The translations under genes and the position numbers were made by a program. From Methylotuvimicrobium sp. KM2 (lineage in GTDB: Bacteria > Pseudomonadota > Gammaproteobacteria > Methylococcales > Methylomonadaceae): 64,000 nucleotides of DNA. The DNA lies in NCBI RefSeq assembly GCF_038051925.1, contig NZ_CP150634.1, positions 4,286,300 to 4,350,299 on the forward strand, read 5' to 3'. The notes beneath the pieces were generated by a model, which was not told where the DNA came from, searched no databases, and saw only the letters and a program-made list of their open reading frames with translations. This document shows positions 1-9,900 of the stretch, piece after piece; the first letter of the stretch is position 1, and each line of letters begins with the position of its first letter.

Positions 1-200
1 GTGCCGGAATGCTGATGCGCGCGGCGCGAGTGACGGCATGGCTAAACGGTCGTACGCACGTCTTGCCGGAAGATATCCGCGAAATTTTCCATGAAACGAT
101 CGCGCACCGTGTGTTTTTCAACCCGACTTACGAATTGAGACGTACACTGCTCGCCGAACAGCTCAGCCAAAAAATACTGCAGCAGGTAGCGGCGCCCTAA
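1..200 (+). CDS. mxaR: MoxR-type AAA+ ATPase, C-terminal end (partial)
   Basis: The frame is open from base 3 and ends with TAA at 198-200, so only about 65 C-terminal residues lie in the window. They show the helical lid region of MoxR ATPases (MLMRAARVTAWLNGR followed by VLPEDIREI). MoxR proteins are chaperone-like AAA+ ATPases that act with VWA-domain partners to insert cofactors or activate metalloenzymes. The next three genes (DUF58 protein, membrane-anchored protein, VWA protein) match the mxaRSAC order of methylotrophs, where these genes are tied to methanol dehydrogenase maturation. The mxa assignment rests on this context plus the xoxF locus 40 kb away; a generic MoxR-BatA cluster is the alternative. 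Confidence 0.75.
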   Translation, partial: AGMLMRAARVTAWLNGRTHVLPEDIREIFHETIAHRVFFNPTYELRRTLLAEQLSQKILQQVAAP

Positions 201-317
201 GAAAATTTGCTCCAGTCCATTTGTACGTGAAACTTAATCGGATGATGCTCTAAGAATTTTATTATTTATCTTTCCGCTCACTGCTCACTACTAACCGCTT
301 ACTACCACAAGCCAACG

Positions 318-1151
318 ATGCTCGAAGAATTTCATTATCAACTGCCTTGGCGCACCGCGAGCGCGCACCCTGGTCGACATGCCGGCAAACACAGCGGCGG
401 CGAACACGAGTTCCACGGGCATGCGCCCTTGATTGCCCGTCCCGAAGCGCACAATATCGATATTCACGCCAGCCTGCTCGACCCGTTCGGCCAATTCATG
501 GTCAGGACTTTTCGCCAACGCGGCTTGATTTCGGTCAACATCATTGCGGACTTATCGGCCTCGATGGGCTTTCACGGAAAAATGAAAACCCTGGCACGGT
601 TTACCGAATTGACGGCTTATTCGGCCTATCGTAGCGGCGATCATTTTGGCTTTTTCGGCTGCGGACTGGATTTATTGCCGGACTTTCATCTACCGCCGCG
701 CTGGTACAAAGGCGGTGCCGCCGAACTCGTAGACCGGCTCGGGCAATTCGCCCCCGGCGACAGCCATTGCCGAAGCCTGCTCTCGATCGCCGAGCATTGC
801 CCCCGGCACCGCTCGTTGATTTTTCTAGTCTCCGACTTTCATTTTCCGTTTCATGAAACCGCCGAAATTTTCGATTCGCTGTTGAAACACGACGTGATCC
901 CGGTCGTATTATGGCATCCCCAAGAGTATCGCAATCTGCCGGAATGGGGCCTGGTGCGCCTGGAAGATCCGGAAACCGGTAAAGGCCGACAATTACTGAT
1001 GCGTCCGGCCCTGAAACGCAAAATCATCGCGGCATTCGAGACCCGGCAAGAACAGCTCAAGCATTTGTTTACGCGCTACGGCCGCCAAGCGTTTTTTCTC
1101 GACGACACCTTTCAGGCCGATCAGCTCACCCATTATTTCTATGAACAATAA
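318..1151 (+). CDS. mxaS: DUF58 domain protein, MxaS-like
   Basis: A 277-residue DUF58 protein with a VWA-like core: the stretch ISVNIIADLSASMGF holds a D-x-S-x-S MIDAS-type motif near residues 90-95, followed by a typical DUF58 C-terminal half (SLIFLVSDFHFP). The length is close to MxaS of methylotrophs. No signal peptide or membrane span is evident, so it is probably cytoplasmic and works with the upstream MoxR ATPase. The ATG at 318 lies 117 bp after mxaR. A dispersed repeat begins 3 bp after the stop codon and separates this gene from the coding core of mxaA. Genetic work in methylotrophs links mxaS-type genes to calcium insertion in methanol dehydrogenase; a role here is inferred. Confidence 0.7.
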   Translation: MLEEFHYQLPWRTASAHPGRHAGKHSGGEHEFHGHAPLIARPEAHNIDIHASLLDPFGQFMVRTFRQRGLISVNIIADLSASMGFHGKMKTLARFTELTAYSAYRSGDHFGFFGCGLDLLPDFHLPPRWYKGGAAELVDRLGQFAPGDSHCRSLLSIAEHCPRHRSLIFLVSDFHFPFHETAEIFDSLLKHDVIPVVLWHPQEYRNLPEWGLVRLEDPETGKGRQLLMRPALKRKIIAAFETRQEQLKHLFTRYGRQAFFLDDTFQADQLTHYFYEQ

Positions 1152-1154
1152 ACA

Positions 1155-1344
1155 CTTAGGAATATGCACAAAATAACTTCTACAATTAGCAGGCTTTGCG
1201 GAGGTTCGGTGACTCGCTTGACAGGACGCAGTGAATACGTCCGTGTAGGCTTGACGGCGGCTATCCCTGCCGCCGACACCTGCCAATCGAGCCACCGAAC
1301 CCCCTTCCAACAGTTGTCTAAATTGTTTCATGCTCGTTCCTTAG
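1155..1344 (+). repeat. MITE-like dispersed repeat, family 1 (copy 1)
   Basis: A ~190-bp block between mxaS and the mxaA core. Its left end (CTTAGGAATATGCACAAAAT, then AACTTC) and the complement of its right end (CTAAGGAACGAGCATGAAAT, then AACTTC) form imperfect terminal inverted repeats of about 26 bp. A second copy with the same ends lies at 53001-53226 in the opposite orientation. The interior carries GGACGCAGTGAATACGTCC, a near-palindrome also found in the family 2 repeats. It has no transposase gene, so it would be a non-autonomous element. Confidence 0.8.
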
Positions 1345-2243
1345 CTCATTTTTACTTATGGCTATTGCTGTATTTATCGGGCGCCATGACCGCAAACGCG
1401 GCCAACATTGAAATCGAACTCGATTCGCCGCGCAATTACGGCTACAGCCTTGGCGACAAAATCACCCTGACGGCCCATATCGGGGTACCGTTATTCTATA
1501 CACTGGAATCTGGCTTTCTGCCGGCCCCTGGCCCGGTCAACGAATGGCTTAGGCTTGATAGTATCGAATCAATACCAAACAAATCAGGAAAAGACTACTC
1601 GCTTGCGATCACCTATCAGGTTTTCAAGAGCGTACGCGCCACCGAGGAACTGACGATCCCGCCATTGCCGATTCGCTTCATGCACCGAGGCAATCCTGAA
1701 ATTGAAACGCTTCCGCCTTGGACTTTCAGTTATCATCCGCTGATTCCAATAAACAAAGCGGACCGCGACATCGAGCCTAAACCGGAAGTGCCGCCGCGCC
1801 TGATCGATGCGACTTCGCACCACCGCGCCTTGACTTATTTGCTCGGGGTATCTTCGATTATATTGCTCTATATCGTGTGGTTTTACGGCAAAATCCCGTT
1901 TCTCGAACGTTACAGCGGCTCATTCGGCAAAGCCTGCCGGGAACTCAAAAAACTCAAAAAGTTGCCGCAATCGAAGGCCGTGACCTTACAGGCCCTGCAA
2001 TGCTTTCATCATGCCTTGAACGAACTGGCAGGCGAAACACTCTTTGCCGGACAATTGCCGGACTTTTTTCAAAGTCATCCGAAGTTTTTAACGCTTCGAG
2101 AAAAGACCGAAGCTTTATTCGCCATTTCGCAGCAACTCTTCTTTGCCGAAGCCGCTAGCGAATTACCGGCAATAAGTCCGGCTCAAATCGAGAAACTGTG
2201 CTTGCTATACCGGAAGCTCGAAAGGAGCGGTCGATGGATTTAG
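1164..2243 (+). CDS. mxaA: Membrane-anchored MxaA-like maturation protein
   Basis: The open frame is 359 residues, but the first ~60 are translated from the repeat at 1155-1344 and look unlike the family. The conserved protein begins near residue 64 with a hydrophobic export segment (HFYLWLLLYLSGAM) and an A-N-A cleavage-like site, then a beta-rich periplasmic domain, a membrane span near residues 220-240 (LTYLLGVSSIILLYIVWFYG) and a cytoplasmic helical tail. This layout fits MxaA/BatD-type partners of MoxR systems, and the gene lies between mxaS and mxaC as in methylotrophs. The real start is unclear: ATG 1164 in the repeat, an in-frame TTG near 1318-1330, or ATG 1387, which would remove the export signal. 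The 3' end overlaps mxaC by 10 bp. Confidence 0.6.
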   Translation: MHKITSTISRLCGGSVTRLTGRSEYVRVGLTAAIPAADTCQSSHRTPFQQLSKLFHARSLAHFYLWLLLYLSGAMTANAANIEIELDSPRNYGYSLGDKITLTAHIGVPLFYTLESGFLPAPGPVNEWLRLDSIESIPNKSGKDYSLAITYQVFKSVRATEELTIPPLPIRFMHRGNPEIETLPPWTFSYHPLIPINKADRDIEPKPEVPPRLIDATSHHRALTYLLGVSSIILLYIVWFYGKIPFLERYSGSFGKACRELKKLKKLPQSKAVTLQALQCFHHALNELAGETLFAGQLPDFFQSHPKFLTLREKTEALFAISQQLFFAEAASELPAISPAQIEKLCLLYRKLERSGRWI

Positions 2244-3250
2244 CGCTAAGTCATCCCTGGGTACTGCTGTTTTCACCACTGGCCTTACTGCCGTTTTTCG
2301 GCAAGCATCTAACCGCGCTGCGTTACTCAAGCCTGTCGGTATTGCCGTTCGACCCTTTGTCATTTTTGTTGTTTACGCTATTGAAGTTGATCGGCGCCGG
2401 CGTCATTCTGTTGTTGCTGATCGCGCTGGCAGGCCCCTATCTCAAGGAGCAAACCGTACAACGACTCGGCCAGGGCGCCGAAATCGTCATCCTGCTCGAC
2501 CGAAGCGCAAGCATGAACGAAAATTTCGCCGGCCGTTATTTCGGCGGCGCGGCAAAAGAAAGCAAGATCGCGATTGCCCGAGACTTACTCAGAGATTTCA
2601 TTACACGCAGAAAAGACGATTTTTTCGGCATGATTTCGTTCAGTACCGCACCGATTCATGTCATGCCGTTGACCCAAAACAAAACCGCGATTCTAGCCGC
2701 GATCGACGCGACCCGATCGCGCGGACGGGGCGTCACCAATATCGCGCCGGGCCTCGCGATGGCACTGGATTATTTTCAGGAACGTCCATTGACCGGATCG
2801 CGCGTCATTTTACTGGTATCCGACGGTGCAGCGCGCATCGATCCCGAAACACAAAGCACGCTCGCTCAACTGTTTCATCAATACAAAGTGATGTTGTATT
2901 GGGTCTATCTGCGAGACGATAGAAGCCTCCCCCTCGATAGCAAGCCGGCTAATGCAAACGAAACAACCTCGCCGGAATATTTTCTGCATCAGTTTTTCCA
3001 AAGCATCGGCATTCCGTATAAAGCTTTCGAAGCCCAAAACCCGGAAGCGCTTCAGAATGTGATCGACGAAATCGGACGACTGGAAAACAAGCCGATTCAA
3101 TACACCGAAAAGATAGCCCGGCAAAGCCTTGCAGAGTATTGTTATCTCATCGCGATTACCGGCATTTTATTGTTACTCATCGCCCGCTATTTCGAGCTGA
3201 AATCCGAACAGCATCTATCGGAATCGAAAGAATGGCTCGGTCGAAAATGA
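2234..3250 (+). CDS. mxaC: VWA-domain membrane protein, MxaC/BatA-like
   Basis: About 338 residues from the ATG at 2234, chosen because AAGGAG (2222-2227) lies 6 nt upstream and the frame overlaps the end of mxaA by 10 bp, which suggests translational coupling. Two N-terminal hydrophobic segments (the second LIGAGVILLLLIALAGPYL) precede a von Willebrand A domain with the MIDAS motif LDRSASM, and a C-terminal span (YLIAITGILLLLIARYF) follows. The topology is that of BatA/MxaC proteins, which present the VWA domain next to a MoxR ATPase. MxaC-type proteins are implicated in metal insertion in methanol dehydrogenase. No mxaK, mxaL or mxaD follows; the next gene is an ion channel. Confidence 0.7.
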   Translation: MDLALSHPWVLLFSPLALLPFFGKHLTALRYSSLSVLPFDPLSFLLFTLLKLIGAGVILLLLIALAGPYLKEQTVQRLGQGAEIVILLDRSASMNENFAGRYFGGAAKESKIAIARDLLRDFITRRKDDFFGMISFSTAPIHVMPLTQNKTAILAAIDATRSRGRGVTNIAPGLAMALDYFQERPLTGSRVILLVSDGAARIDPETQSTLAQLFHQYKVMLYWVYLRDDRSLPLDSKPANANETTSPEYFLHQFFQSIGIPYKAFEAQNPEALQNVIDEIGRLENKPIQYTEKIARQSLAEYCYLIAITGILLLLIARYFELKSEQHLSESKEWLGRK

Positions 3251-3284
3251 TGGTAAGAAATAATGGTAAGCAACAGGTTCCGAT

Positions 3285-4151
3285 ATGCTTGATGATAAAC
3301 CGCTAAAACGCACTCGCATCCATGAAGAAAGCCCTACCTCGGCTTGGCGGCAAACCTTGAACCGGATTATTTTCGGCGCTGAAACCAAAGCAGCTAAAGC
3401 TTTCGACGTTGTTTTGATCATCATGATCTTGCTCAGCATCGTCACGGTTATGCTCGACAGCGTCGAAGTAATCCGTAATCAGTATCGGCAACTGCTCTAT
3501 TTATCGGAATGGTTTTTTACGCTGTTATTCACGCTCGAATATATTTTACGCCTACTTTCGGTACGCCGCCCCTTGCTGTATGCCCGTAGTTTTTTCGGCT
3601 TCGTCGATCTGCTCTCGATCCTACCGACTTATTTGGGCCTGTTGATTCCCGGCGTCGGATATATGCTGACATTGCGAATCTTACGATTGCTGCGCATATT
3701 CAGAGTATTGAAGTTATCCGAATACATGCGCGAAGCCAATGTTTTATTGATTGCACTAAACAACAGCTTCAAAAAAATCGCGGTATTTTTGTACACTGTA
3801 TTGACGCTGGTTGTGGTATTCGGCGCACTAATGTATATCGTCGAAGGCAGCGAAGCCGGTTTCACGAGTATTCCCAAATCTGTCTACTGGACCATCGTCA
3901 CGATCACCACAGTCGGTTATGGCGACATTTCGCCACAAACCGCATTAGGACAATTACTCGCCTCGACTATCATGATCATGGGCTACGGAATCATCGCCGT
4001 GCCGACCGGCATTTACAGCGCGGAACTGATGAAAAGCCAAAAGCAAAACCGAATAGACAACCGACCTTGCCCCGATTGCGGCGCGACCGGCCACGACTTC
4101 GACGCTGGTTATTGTAAATATTGCGGGCACCGGTTAGATGAAAATGAGTGA
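3285..4151 (+). CDS. Voltage-gated potassium channel with C-terminal zinc ribbon
   Basis: A 288-residue 6-TM channel of the Kv/KCNQ-like bacterial family. Segments S1-S4 occupy about residues 45-145; the S4 region is arginine-rich (LRILRLLRIFRVLKLSEYM). The pore helix and selectivity filter TTVGYGD lie near residue 210. After S6 there is a short cytoplasmic tail with two C-x2-C pairs (CPDCGATGHDF, then YCKYCGHRL), a small zinc ribbon, in place of an RCK domain. It would conduct K+ across the inner membrane in response to voltage. It starts 34 bp after mxaC, but no functional tie to that cluster is evident. Confidence 0.88.
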   Translation: MLDDKPLKRTRIHEESPTSAWRQTLNRIIFGAETKAAKAFDVVLIIMILLSIVTVMLDSVEVIRNQYRQLLYLSEWFFTLLFTLEYILRLLSVRRPLLYARSFFGFVDLLSILPTYLGLLIPGVGYMLTLRILRLLRIFRVLKLSEYMREANVLLIALNNSFKKIAVFLYTVLTLVVVFGALMYIVEGSEAGFTSIPKSVYWTIVTITTVGYGDISPQTALGQLLASTIMIMGYGIIAVPTGIYSAELMKSQKQNRIDNRPCPDCGATGHDFDAGYCKYCGHRLDENE

Positions 4152-4783
4152 GATCCTAAGCTATTGTTCAATGTCTAACTAACCTTGGATAACAACGTTC
4201 GTCAATAGATGGATAAGGAGATTAAGGATATTTTCAATTTGAATTGTGAAGAAGGTGATCGATTAAGCGCTAACGACGCAGAAATGGGGGCATAATCGGC
4301 ATTGAGCGCCAGGCGAAGCGTGCCCAGCAAGCAGAATCGCCCATTGATCCAGCCGGGCCGCCCTTTATCGAGTGACACGATGCGCGTAGCTTACCATCCG
4401 TTTGGGTTGATGCTGCCTCCTTGAGGAGGTTGAAAAATAGCATCGCGTAACGGGCGTATGCAGTACAGGTGCTGCAGGCCTAACAGTAGCAAGGGAATGT
4501 CGTCTCATGAAGTGACATCAATAACGATGTCGGCAATGTCGATTTTGACCAATGCACAACTGGGGTGATAAGACGTTTCTCATGGGCTTGTGTCCAACGA
4601 AGTTTTAACAAAATAGGGCGGCGATTGAGGTTAATGGCTGGCTAAACTTTAAAACGCGAAAAATAATAACATTAACTATCAACCGGTTAATTAAAACAGC
4701 ATTTTTCACGCCAATTAGATCACCGCCGCTAATCTTTGCACGCTTATTTTAGTTTAACTTGTTGTTTTATATTAGCATTTAAA
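4152..4783. other. Gene-poor junction at the left edge of the defence island
   Basis: About 630 bp without a convincing gene. A short ATG frame at 4209 (MDKEIKDIFNLN...) runs only 28 codons to a TAA. The minus strand has short open stretches such as one reading LLKLRWTQAHEKRLITP near 4570-4620, which resemble fragments of degraded genes but which I cannot assign. The last ~170 bp before 4784 are AT-rich. No attachment-site repeat of the tRNA genes at 34.3-34.6 kb is visible beyond an 8-base chance match at 4561-4568. Confidence 0.4.
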
Positions 4784-6922
4784 TTACCGTTCGAGCACTA
4801 AATAGCGGCTAGCTTTCCCATGCGACGAAATACTTAAATATTTAATTGCACGGGTAGCTGCAACATAAAATAACGCTTTTTCGCTTTGATTCCTCAGAGT
4901 AGTTTCTGTTAAACCCTTTGTGACTGTTCCTAAATTTAGTGGAACGATGCCATCGTTGATAGCAACCATAAATACGGCTTTAAATTCCAAGCCTTTTACT
5001 CGGTGCATAGTAGCCAAACGAATTCCGGGTAGATTTCTGTTGTCTGGGGCTTGTCTGGATAATTTTCGGATTTCGATACCCATCGATTGAAGCTGCAATT
5101 GGAATTCATCTAGGAGGTGATTGGTTCTTGCAACCAGACAAATATCTTGTGACAGCATTCCGCTTGAAATCAACGACTCGATTTTTTCGCCAATCCATTT
5201 GGATTCATCGCTTATCGAACTGAAGTGATGTACATCAGGATAATCTCCGTGCATCAGGGAACGATAATCCATCAACGAATCCAGAGAGTCATCCATGTCA
5301 TCAATCGGAATCCCTTCTAATATCCGCGTCGCAAAGCGCCGAATTTCCTCGGTAGTCCGGTAATTGATTCTCAGTTTTTTACCTCTTCCACGGATATTGA
5401 TACCGCATTGACTTAAAGCAGCCTTTTTATGGTAAATCCGCTGGTGGCCATCGCCGACAATAAACAGATCGTCTTCATTTTCGGGTACTAAACGACGCAA
5501 TAACACCAGCATTTCAGGCCCGAAGTCTTGTCCTTCGTCCACCACAATTGAACGATAACGTTTGATATGGCTACCCGAGTCAAGCATGGAGATGATGTCA
5601 AAAGCGGCATCTTCGATAGTCGTCAACTTTCGTTGCGTCAATTGGATGCGCATTTCCTCAAACACAGGCCAACTATCAGCACGCTGCTTTCTGGTTAGCG
5701 GCACACCACGCCCAATGCGACTGGCGGTTAAATACGCATGCCTAGTGCGAATCGATTGCGGAAGAATCACGCGTTCCCATTCCTCCCGAAAAAAACTAGC
5801 AGTTAATCCTAAACTTGGGTTAATAAGTCCTTCAGCCAAAGACCAACATTGTTCATATTCGCTATCCTTGCCATTGGGATAAACAACACGTAAGTTGTAT
5901 TCCAAACGCTTTAGACAATTTACAACCCAGGCATCGATATGTTGCACATCAATTCGTTGAAATTCTTGAGTTGAGCAAATTTTCCGTAAATTCTCTTGAA
6001 TATCGACAGCTAGATTACTGGTAAACGTTGTAAATAGGATGCGTTCACTCGGACCAGTCTGTTGGCTAGCCAGCCATTTTGCACGGTGCATGGCGACGAC
6101 CGTTTTACCCGTACCGGCACCGCCGAGAACACGAACAGGACCTGACCAATGTCGCGCGATCAATCGACGCTGTGAAGGATGCAAAAACACCCGCCATCTC
6201 TCCAATGGCGCTTCCAGCATCTCTAATAACTCCATTTCATCGCCAACCACGTAAAAACGACGGCGAGATGCATCTTGATTGAGGGCTTCGGCAAAATCTT
6301 CGGTATTCACGTCTTTGGTCGCCGTCTTTGAGGCGTAATCGAGTAATACGTCGTCTAGCGGTGTGCCAGCTGCGAGTAAATAAAGCGCCTCAAACGCTTC
6401 AATCGGCAGCGTTTTTTCTATCGATTCCAAGTCTTCTACACAAGTCAGATCCTTGATTCGCGGTAAATCTTCAGCGGGGACGCCTAGACTCAACAACGTG
6501 TCGTCCGACAAATTAAATAACCGAGGTGTTGTGTTTTCGGCAGCTGGAACTTGACTGCGTTCAATTTCCGGTTGATCGCTTTGTACAATTTCGACCAACT
6601 GCAAAGTCCCCGTCTGCGGATGAATATGACAGCGATGGGAACGAGCCCAGTCATAAGCATCATCATGTTTGTCGACCCACAGCAAAATATAAACATTGCC
6701 TTGGGCAGGTTTCAGGATAATGCCTCGATAATCTTGGTCGATGCGAACTGAACGGAAATTTTGATCGCGCGCATCGTTAATTTTTTCGTAATTGATGCCG
6801 CTGGACATGGGGTTGTAGCGAAACTTCGCGACAAACTCCATCACCTTTTTTTGTTTTGCTTTTGGGATCTGGGCAAACGATTCCAGAAATCCGTCACCAA
6901 TAGCTATTTTCAAATTTTCCAT
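4784..6922 (-). CDS. UvrD/Rep-type helicase with RelE-like N-terminal domain
   Basis: A 712-residue fusion. Residues ~1-100 look like a RelE/ParE-fold module (FRSVRIDQDYRGIIL, then VYILLWVDKHDDAYDWA). From about residue 240 follows a superfamily-1 helicase: Walker A GGAGTGKTVVAMHRAKW, motif II VVDEGQDFGPEML, motif III/IV IVGDGHQRIY with INYRTTEEIRRF, and motif V/VI LATMHRVKGLEFKAVF with LFYVAATRA. It probably unwinds or translocates on DNA; whether the RelE-like part is an active RNase or a docking domain cannot be read from sequence. It starts 3 bp after the stop of the giant helicase, so the two are surely co-transcribed, and it is the last gene of the island row. RelE-UvrD fusions occur in other defence islands. 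Confidence 0.85.
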   Translation of the reverse strand: MENLKIAIGDGFLESFAQIPKAKQKKVMEFVAKFRYNPMSSGINYEKINDARDQNFRSVRIDQDYRGIILKPAQGNVYILLWVDKHDDAYDWARSHRCHIHPQTGTLQLVEIVQSDQPEIERSQVPAAENTTPRLFNLSDDTLLSLGVPAEDLPRIKDLTCVEDLESIEKTLPIEAFEALYLLAAGTPLDDVLLDYASKTATKDVNTEDFAEALNQDASRRRFYVVGDEMELLEMLEAPLERWRVFLHPSQRRLIARHWSGPVRVLGGAGTGKTVVAMHRAKWLASQQTGPSERILFTTFTSNLAVDIQENLRKICSTQEFQRIDVQHIDAWVVNCLKRLEYNLRVVYPNGKDSEYEQCWSLAEGLINPSLGLTASFFREEWERVILPQSIRTRHAYLTASRIGRGVPLTRKQRADSWPVFEEMRIQLTQRKLTTIEDAAFDIISMLDSGSHIKRYRSIVVDEGQDFGPEMLVLLRRLVPENEDDLFIVGDGHQRIYHKKAALSQCGINIRGRGKKLRINYRTTEEIRRFATRILEGIPIDDMDDSLDSLMDYRSLMHGDYPDVHHFSSISDESKWIGEKIESLISSGMLSQDICLVARTNHLLDEFQLQLQSMGIEIRKLSRQAPDNRNLPGIRLATMHRVKGLEFKAVFMVAINDGIVPLNLGTVTKGLTETTLRNQSEKALFYVAATRAIKYLSISSHGKASRYLVLER

Positions 6923-6925
6923 TCA

Positions 6926-9900
6926 TTACTCCTGCTTTGGCAGCAATTGCATCAATTCATCCAGCCAATCAGCTTGATGGACACTGATCAATTTCCAATT
7001 GGGTATTTCGGCAAATGTATCAGGCGTCTCCAGCATGATGGCTAGCATGGCATCCGGCCAAGCCAATTCTGCCGTTGCGACTACCTGACCGTTTGCGACA
7101 AGATCAAATCCAACTTCCGGACAGCTAATACCTGCATTTATCAGGGATTCCAACGCAAATCGATCAATTTCGCACAGCTCGAATATCTCGGTCCAAGGAT
7201 TGTCGGATGCTGCCGAGGATACCGATTGAATCTCGTGCGGTTTCGATGGCCATCCTTGCAACAAATTTTCATACACTTGTTCTAATACACCCCCTCGCGT
7301 TGCAACGGTAAAGCGCGGAGCAAATTGCAACACATTGACCGCATGCCAAAAGCCTCGCCAGATTTTTTCAAACACCTTGATTTGCTCGGCACCGGTTTCA
7401 TCCAGAACAACAGCGACAGACATTTCGGTTAAAAGTCGCTCTCGGGAGGTTAAACCCGCAACTGGCAAGAATACGGCTATATCGACCGGTGCCGCACTGG
7501 TTTCAAGTCCTTCTAACAATCCACCAAACGCGAGGGGCTCGTCGAGATTTTGCATCCAATGCCAAATGGTGGTCGGTATTAGTGCCTTCAGAGCGAACTG
7601 TGGCTCTTGCCAAATCGGGGCCTTTAATGAAGGCAAGCTTAGCCAGCTGATGGCGTTGCACAAAGAAGCTTGCTTTAGTCGTTCACGGTTTGACACAGGA
7701 TCTTTTAAATAATCCAGTAACAGCTTGAAAGGGCCTGATACCAAGCTACTTTCAAGATTGGCGTTCGATTGCCAACCAAAACGCTCTGCTAATTTGTCAT
7801 ATTGAGTAAGCATGGCCGGTTGGCGGTTCTTCAATAAATAGTCCGACATGACCGAGTTGGGTTGCTGGCCTATCTCAGGAATATCTTGCCATCCTAAACT
7901 CCAAACCCTTCGGCCAGATCGCATGACTGCCAAACGTTTACGAGTGTCATCGGTTTGAATGCCAAAATGGGGGCCAAAGCCATCCAGATACAGAGCCCAT
8001 TCCCCTAACTCTTTAAGGTCGCCTTCCCGAACTGGTCGTAACATAAAATCCGGAATGGTTTGTAGAGTCACGTTTTGGGTGGGGCCCAATTTGACTTGTG
8101 GCTCCAGTTCCCAAACGCGCGTATTTCCAGATGAGTCGCTGACGTTGATCCAGTAGCCGGGTTTGCCGTTCACGGTTTTTTTGGTCATATCCGTAAAACG
8201 AGCCAAGGCTGACACGAATAAGGCCTCCAAGGGACTACCCAGAGCGCTGTTTATGTCGATGTCACTCAATTTGGCAACCGATTGCAATTGACCCTGCAAA
8301 TCCAAAATTTGTTTGAGTAACGTTAAGGCAACTTTTCGCGAAATGGCCGACCTATTGCGGCTATCCCGATAAGCCAGAATACAGCGATAGCATCCGTCTT
8401 GATCAGAGTGTTCAGCACAGGAACAGCTTTCCAGTAAATCGTAAGCCTGTTGCAACAGCCCCATCAAATTCTCGGGTGTGCGCATCAATTCTTTCAGATA
8501 TCCCGTTCCCCCAGGTACGCGGTCATAAATCACCAAATACTGCCGAGTGGCGTGACCATCCGAAGCGGACTCAGACATTTCTGTAATTTCCAGATGCTGA
8601 ACATTACCCTTGAAATACTGGCGCAAACCCATATTCAGCGCAGCAACAAAAGACATTTTCCGCGTTTCCGACTGCGCGACATCCGCCAACGGCAGCAAGA
8701 TACGAATCGCTTCGGAATTCAGTTCGCGGTAAAGATATAAACTGGTTAACCAATCCTCATCAGTCGATTCAACCCCTGGTTTGGACAATGGGCAATCTAA
8801 TGTATGCGCGTATTGACCCTTGCGGAGCCGATGACGGCGAACCATGCCACAATGCCGACAAATCTCGAAGCCTTTACGCGCATCGCTTCTGCCGGCAACA
8901 TGAAAAGTCTCTGCCGTATCGCCTGGCTCACCAAAGTTGATTTCTCTGAAACGGGCATTGCGCAAATACTCAAAACCAAACGGTAATTCCTCGCTGGCCA
9001 AGCGATAGCCACCTTGCTGGGATTCAGGTGGCACATCAACCAATAATTGCCTTTGGTAAAACTTGGGCTCGCGTTGATCACTGTCATCGCCAATTCGATC
9101 GTTGCGAGAGTCTGCTCTGGCGTAAACCTGGCGTAATTTCAACAGCGTGCGTTTTTGTCCGGTGTCTGCCCATTGCCCATTACCGCAACGAGGGCAGACA
9201 CTATGCGGATCACCGCTTTCATCAATGTTTTCGTTGTAATGACAAGCAGGACATAGGCGCCAATTTTGCGGTTTGGATAGCCTTAAATCCACTTGCTCGA
9301 TATTGAGTTGATGTTCGGCGGCATAAAACCTGGCCTCCGGCACCAATTCCCCCAATGCGGCTTGCGCGGATCGTTGGAAGGAAAAGCTCAACGCTTCGTA
9401 GCGTTTGCCCTCATTGCCTTCATCGCGAACTTCTTTGCGGCGCAGAATCACGGAATTAAGCGTCACGCCTTCTTCAGGGAAGGCATAATTCGGCAACAAG
9501 CCCTCGTCGGTAAAAAAATTTAAGGTTAATCGCCGATTGATGCTGCCAATCAAAGCCAGCAATGCCTGTCGCTCGCTCTTGGAATCGGCCAATAATTGAT
9601 CGCGGGCTTCATCGGTCGGTTGGGCTTCTAATTGAGTGATACGCTTTTTGAGTTCATCGGCTCGGCTTCTAACCGACTGGCGAGTTTGCGACAACTCATT
9701 GAGTCTATTTAAAATTCGCCAACCCAATGTTCCTTCGGTTTTACTGCCCAGTAAAAATTGTTCGATGTGGTGAATACCATCGGCGTCCAAATCCGGAAAC
9801 AGTGCCAAAAAACGTTCGATGATTGCCAAGCCGTGATCATCGACGTAGTGCAGCAAATTATGCGGAAAGCCTTCCAACCTGCCTGATTCGACCGTATCCA

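Noticed and set aside
1155-1344. Family 1 repeat as a complete insertion sequence
   Set aside because: It is under 200 bp with no transposase frame, so only a non-autonomous element can be supported.
4561-4568. TGGGGTGA at the left edge, matching the 3' end of tRNA-His, as a possible attachment-site copy
   Set aside because: Only 8 bases match and the next bases differ; this is expected by chance in a region of this size.
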